Assembly: GCA_900893395.1 (NCBI GenBank)
Contig: CAAHFI010525978.1
Location: 1 to 25,504, forward strand
Length of the DNA: 25,504 bases
Direction of reading: 5' to 3'
Source of the DNA: Euglena gracilis
Lineage: Eukaryota; Euglenozoa; Euglenophyceae; Euglenales; Euglenaceae
Shown here: positions 24,050 through 25,504 of the stretch, piece by piece
Layout: every line of letters begins with the position of its first letter
Position numbering within the stretch: the first letter of the stretch is position 1
Translations under genes and position numbers: made by a program
The notes under the pieces: generated by a model
What the model was told of the DNA's origin: nothing
The model's input: only the letters and a program-made list of their open reading frames with translations
The model's database searches: none

Positions 24050-24252
24050 CGCTCCGTCCCGCCCAGTGGCTAGGGCCCCTGGCTTCGTCCCTGACCTGAC
24101 CGGGGACCGCACCGCCGGCATCCGGACCTTCACCGTGCGGCTCGGCCCGCGGCGCATGTTCGTTGTTCACCAGCACGCTGCTCGCGCTGCTGTTCAGCGG
24201 CGTTGGCGGCGCTGTGCTCGGGACGGCGGGCTGGCGCTGGCAGACGGCCTCC
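24050..24252 (+). CDS. Exon of a UbiA-family homogentisate phytyl/prenyltransferase-like protein (partial, with one frame break)
   Basis: Frame with codons starting at 24051 reads, from 24090, PDLTGDRTAGIRTF and then TVRLGPRRMF. This matches the second Asp-rich motif of plastid and cyanobacterial homogentisate prenyltransferases (typically PDVEGDRxxGIRTFSVRLG), which with Mg2+ binds the prenyl diphosphate. The family attaches a prenyl tail to homogentisate in the plastid membrane, leading to tocopherol or plastoquinone. After codon 24062-24064 the match continues one base over: FTSTLLALLFSGVGGAVLG and GTAGWRWQTA from 24066, a good membrane helix at the place where the family has one. The KD usually before LPD is not seen; GF stands there. 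The start is placed after CTTGCAG; AGs at 24065-24066 and 24072-24073 are alternatives. The end is placed at TCC before GTGCAAG and is uncertain. Chlorophyll synthase and UBIAD1/COQ2 fit less well around this motif. The frame break could be sequence error or decay. Confidence 0.62.
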
Positions 24253-24398
24253 GTGCAAGGAGCCCCCACCCAGTCTCGTGGCCTGGGGTGTGGCAAGTTC
24301 ATCGATTGGTCCATATCAGGCTCTACATGGAAGTTGGCGTCTCCCCCCCTGGGAGCCGTAGAACTGTCAGGACATCGGCCCCTGGCTCGTGCATTTTT

Positions 24399-24413
24399 TT
24401 CCCCTTAGGGGAA
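24399..24413. other. Perfect short hairpin TTCCCC-TTA-GGGGAA
   Basis: Six-base arms with a three-base loop, preceded by a run of seven T. It resembles a bacterial-type terminator in shape only and has the T-run on the wrong side for transcription on the plus strand. In a eukaryotic intron it is probably without function. Confidence 0.4.
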
Positions 24414-24571
24414 GTGGCCAGCAGGGTAGCCAACTTGATTGAGTGGTGTTGAAAGAAGTGTGGGCTGGTGTCCGACGCCATTCGCCAGCATGCATTGAAA
24501 CAACAAGGATCTCTTGGGGCCCGATCAGCTGAAAGTCAGGCCCAAAAAACTCAAATGGCCCGAATCTGCCA

Positions 24572-24601
24572 GAAGTTGCCTCAGTTGTCGAAGTTGCCTC
24601 A
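24572..24601. repeat. Two copies of GAAGTTGCCTCA, 18-bp period
   Basis: The 12-mer occurs at 24572-24583 and again at 24590-24601 with GTTGTC between. This is a minimal local duplication inside the probable intron. Confidence 0.8.
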
Positions 24602-25031
24602 CATTTACCAAAATTGATTGAAATGGATGAAGACAATAATGTCTGACCAAATCTGCAAAAAAGGAGCAGTTTGCTTGCTCATGGACCTTCCAATAACCCC
24701 CAAAGATAACACCCAGACCCGATTTCGGGTGCCCAAATAATAGCCCCCCCACTGACAGCCGTGAAGGCGAAGGAAAAAAAGAGGGAAAAAACCAGCAGAA
24801 TGTTGTAAAGATACCAACAGCGGATGAAATTGGTACAGAAAGTCAAAAAAGATGTTCATTTTTCAAAAGCCCTAACATGCCAAAGAAGGTGCCCTTTAGC
24901 GTCTTTGAGGCTTTGAGTTGAATTTTGACTTCGAAAGTATTGCCAAATGATATGCCGAATCATGACCTGGGGGTCCATGATTTGGGGGGCTCAAACGATT
25001 TTAAGAGGGAGAGGGTACAGTCACTCAAGAG

Positions 25032-25189
25032 CTCCCCCAAGGGTCTCTCTCCCCCCCGACCCCCCTCTGGGCCTCCCTGGCTGCGGCCCCTCGGTTTCCT
25101 CGCGCGGCGATCGCGGTGGGGATGGTGGCCGTCGGCTCCCACGTGTCGACAAAGGCAGACCAGGTGGACGCCGAAGACCCCAAGGCCAG
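25032..25189 (+). CDS. Second exon of the homogentisate prenyltransferase-like protein (partial)
   Basis: The frame with codons at 25032, 25035 and so on is open from 25005 to 25230. From 25104 it reads AAIAVGMVAVGSHVSTKADQ and continues VDAEDPKA to 25187. In homogentisate prenyltransferases the helix after the one in the preceding exon ends in a (W/Y)xxAxxVD motif, as in LWARAKSVDL; here STKADQVDA takes that position at 25146-25172. The two exons together therefore give motif, helix, helix and AxxVD in family order and with about the right spacing. The right end is placed at CCAG before GTTGGG; beyond it the frame loses similarity and stops at 25230. The family's final FYMFIWKLFY helix should be in a further exon and is not found in the window. 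The left end is uncertain: AG at 25030-25031 is phase-compatible with the proposed donor at 24253 but has a poor pyrimidine tract. Confidence 0.5.
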
Positions 25190-25504
25190 GTTGGGTTTTT
25201 GCGATCTGGCCCGGCGGAGGGCTGGCCTGTGAGGCCTGGCCCATAGACTCACTTAAACCCCTGTGACCCCTCCCCCCGGGTGGATGGGTTTCAAGAGTGG
25301 GTGGGTGGGTTGGGCCCCGAGACCCCAGCTTCACACCTTCGTCGGCACCAAGCCCACCCCAATGAGAAGGCTCTGGCCGGGCATAGATTCACTTATTGAC
25401 CCCCCCCGCCACCCAAACACACTCACCCCCCCCCGGGCCAACCCCGCCCCTCCCAAAATCCAGCCAAAATCGGCGAAACGATGAAAAAGTTTTTCCTGCC
25501 GGCC
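25190..25504 (+). other. Non-coding right end, probably intron
   Basis: This stretch is rich in C-runs and GGGT/GGGC repeats and shows no convincing coding frame. A near-duplicate pair lies about 140 bp apart: CATAGACTCACTTA at 25242-25255 and CATAGATTCACTTA at 25382-25395, each preceded by a GGCC-rich block and followed by a C-run, which suggests a small degenerate tandem duplication. GTGGGTGGGTGGGTTGGG at 25298-25315 is a G-quadruplex-capable sequence. A final coding exon for the prenyltransferase was looked for here and not found. Confidence 0.5.

Larger units (their letters stand above)
24253..25031 (+). other. Probable intron between the two prenyltransferase exons
   Basis: About 780 bp with no convincing coding frame. 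It contains GC-rich stretches near the exons and an AT-richer middle (about 24440-24960) with A-runs. Visible structures are a hairpin TTCCCC/GGGGAA with loop TTA (24399-24413), a direct repeat GAAGTTGCCTCA (24572-24583 and 24590-24601), a hairpin ACCCG/CGGGT (24717-24730) and an inverted repeat ATCATG/CATGAT (24959-24964 and 24976-24981). Short frames of 75-90 codons on the minus strand here have no recognisable motif. The intron reading follows from the flanking exons being consecutive parts of one protein family. Confidence 0.5.

Noticed and set aside
24399-24413. Rho-independent terminator
   Set aside because: The context is eukaryotic, the stem is short and no T-run follows it on the plus strand.
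24012-24452. A single 146-codon plus-strand protein running through the whole frame
   Set aside because: Only the 24084-24064-type motif stretch near 24090-24160 resembles a family. The T-rich start looks intronic, and past the frame break the translation is Arg/Ala-rich out-of-frame sequence.
24960-25334. Minus-strand 124-codon frame rich in Pro, Gly and Arg
   Set aside because: It is antisense to the exon-like KADQVD segment; its composition is what GC-rich DNA gives in a shadow frame and it has no motif.
1-25504. Transposon or retroelement coding sequence as the source of the repeats
   Set aside because: No transposase, integrase or reverse-transcriptase motif is visible in any frame, and the units lack terminal inverted repeats and target duplications between copies.

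Overview
The window reads as eukaryotic nuclear DNA dominated by one satellite array, with a fragment of an intron-containing gene at the right end. It holds no rRNA, tRNA, CRISPR or bacterial operon. The gene fragment looks like a homogentisate phytyl/prenyltransferase (a UbiA-family enzyme of tocopherol or plastoquinone synthesis). That points to an alga or other photosynthetic protist, but the lineage cannot be named from this sequence.

Positions 1 to about 23,186 are a head-to-tail tandem repeat with a period of about 793-837 bp. There are 28 full periods between position 83 and position 22,818, flanked by a partial unit at the left edge and a broken unit at the right. Each unit carries the same landmarks in the same order: a (TG)n tract, a CCACACCACCACC block, a pyrimidine-rich stretch ending in CAG, a CCACGTGG palindrome, a GTCGAC site, a small AACAA/TTGTT hairpin and a run of about 7-10 G. 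Units left of about 16.3 kb are nearly identical. From about 16.8 kb to the right they diverge more and show a three-unit higher-order repeat, units 21-23 against 24-26. The array runs off the left edge, so its full size is unknown.

Positions 23,187-23,388 hold a segment absent from all other units, with a CCTCC repeat at each end. Positions 23,389 to about 23,980 are a strongly decayed unit that follows the unit order and ends at a good splice donor (GTGAGT at 23,945). A 105-bp intron-like stretch leads to CTTGCAG at 24,048-24,049. Exon-like sequence A follows, encoding the second Asp-rich UbiA motif (PDLTGD) and a membrane helix. About 780 bp of non-coding sequence separates it from exon-like sequence B, which encodes a second helix and a KADQVD motif; the last 315 bp look intronic.

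The main inference is that this satellite sits directly upstream of, and perhaps inside an intron of, a tocopherol-pathway prenyltransferase gene. No exon for the enzyme's N-terminal half, with its first Asp-rich motif, appears between the array and exon A. Either the array lies inside a giant intron, the gene is a truncated remnant, or the assembly joined two loci. A one-base frame break in exon A leaves the pseudogene and sequencing-error readings open. The many short reading frames inside the units are products of repetition, not genes.
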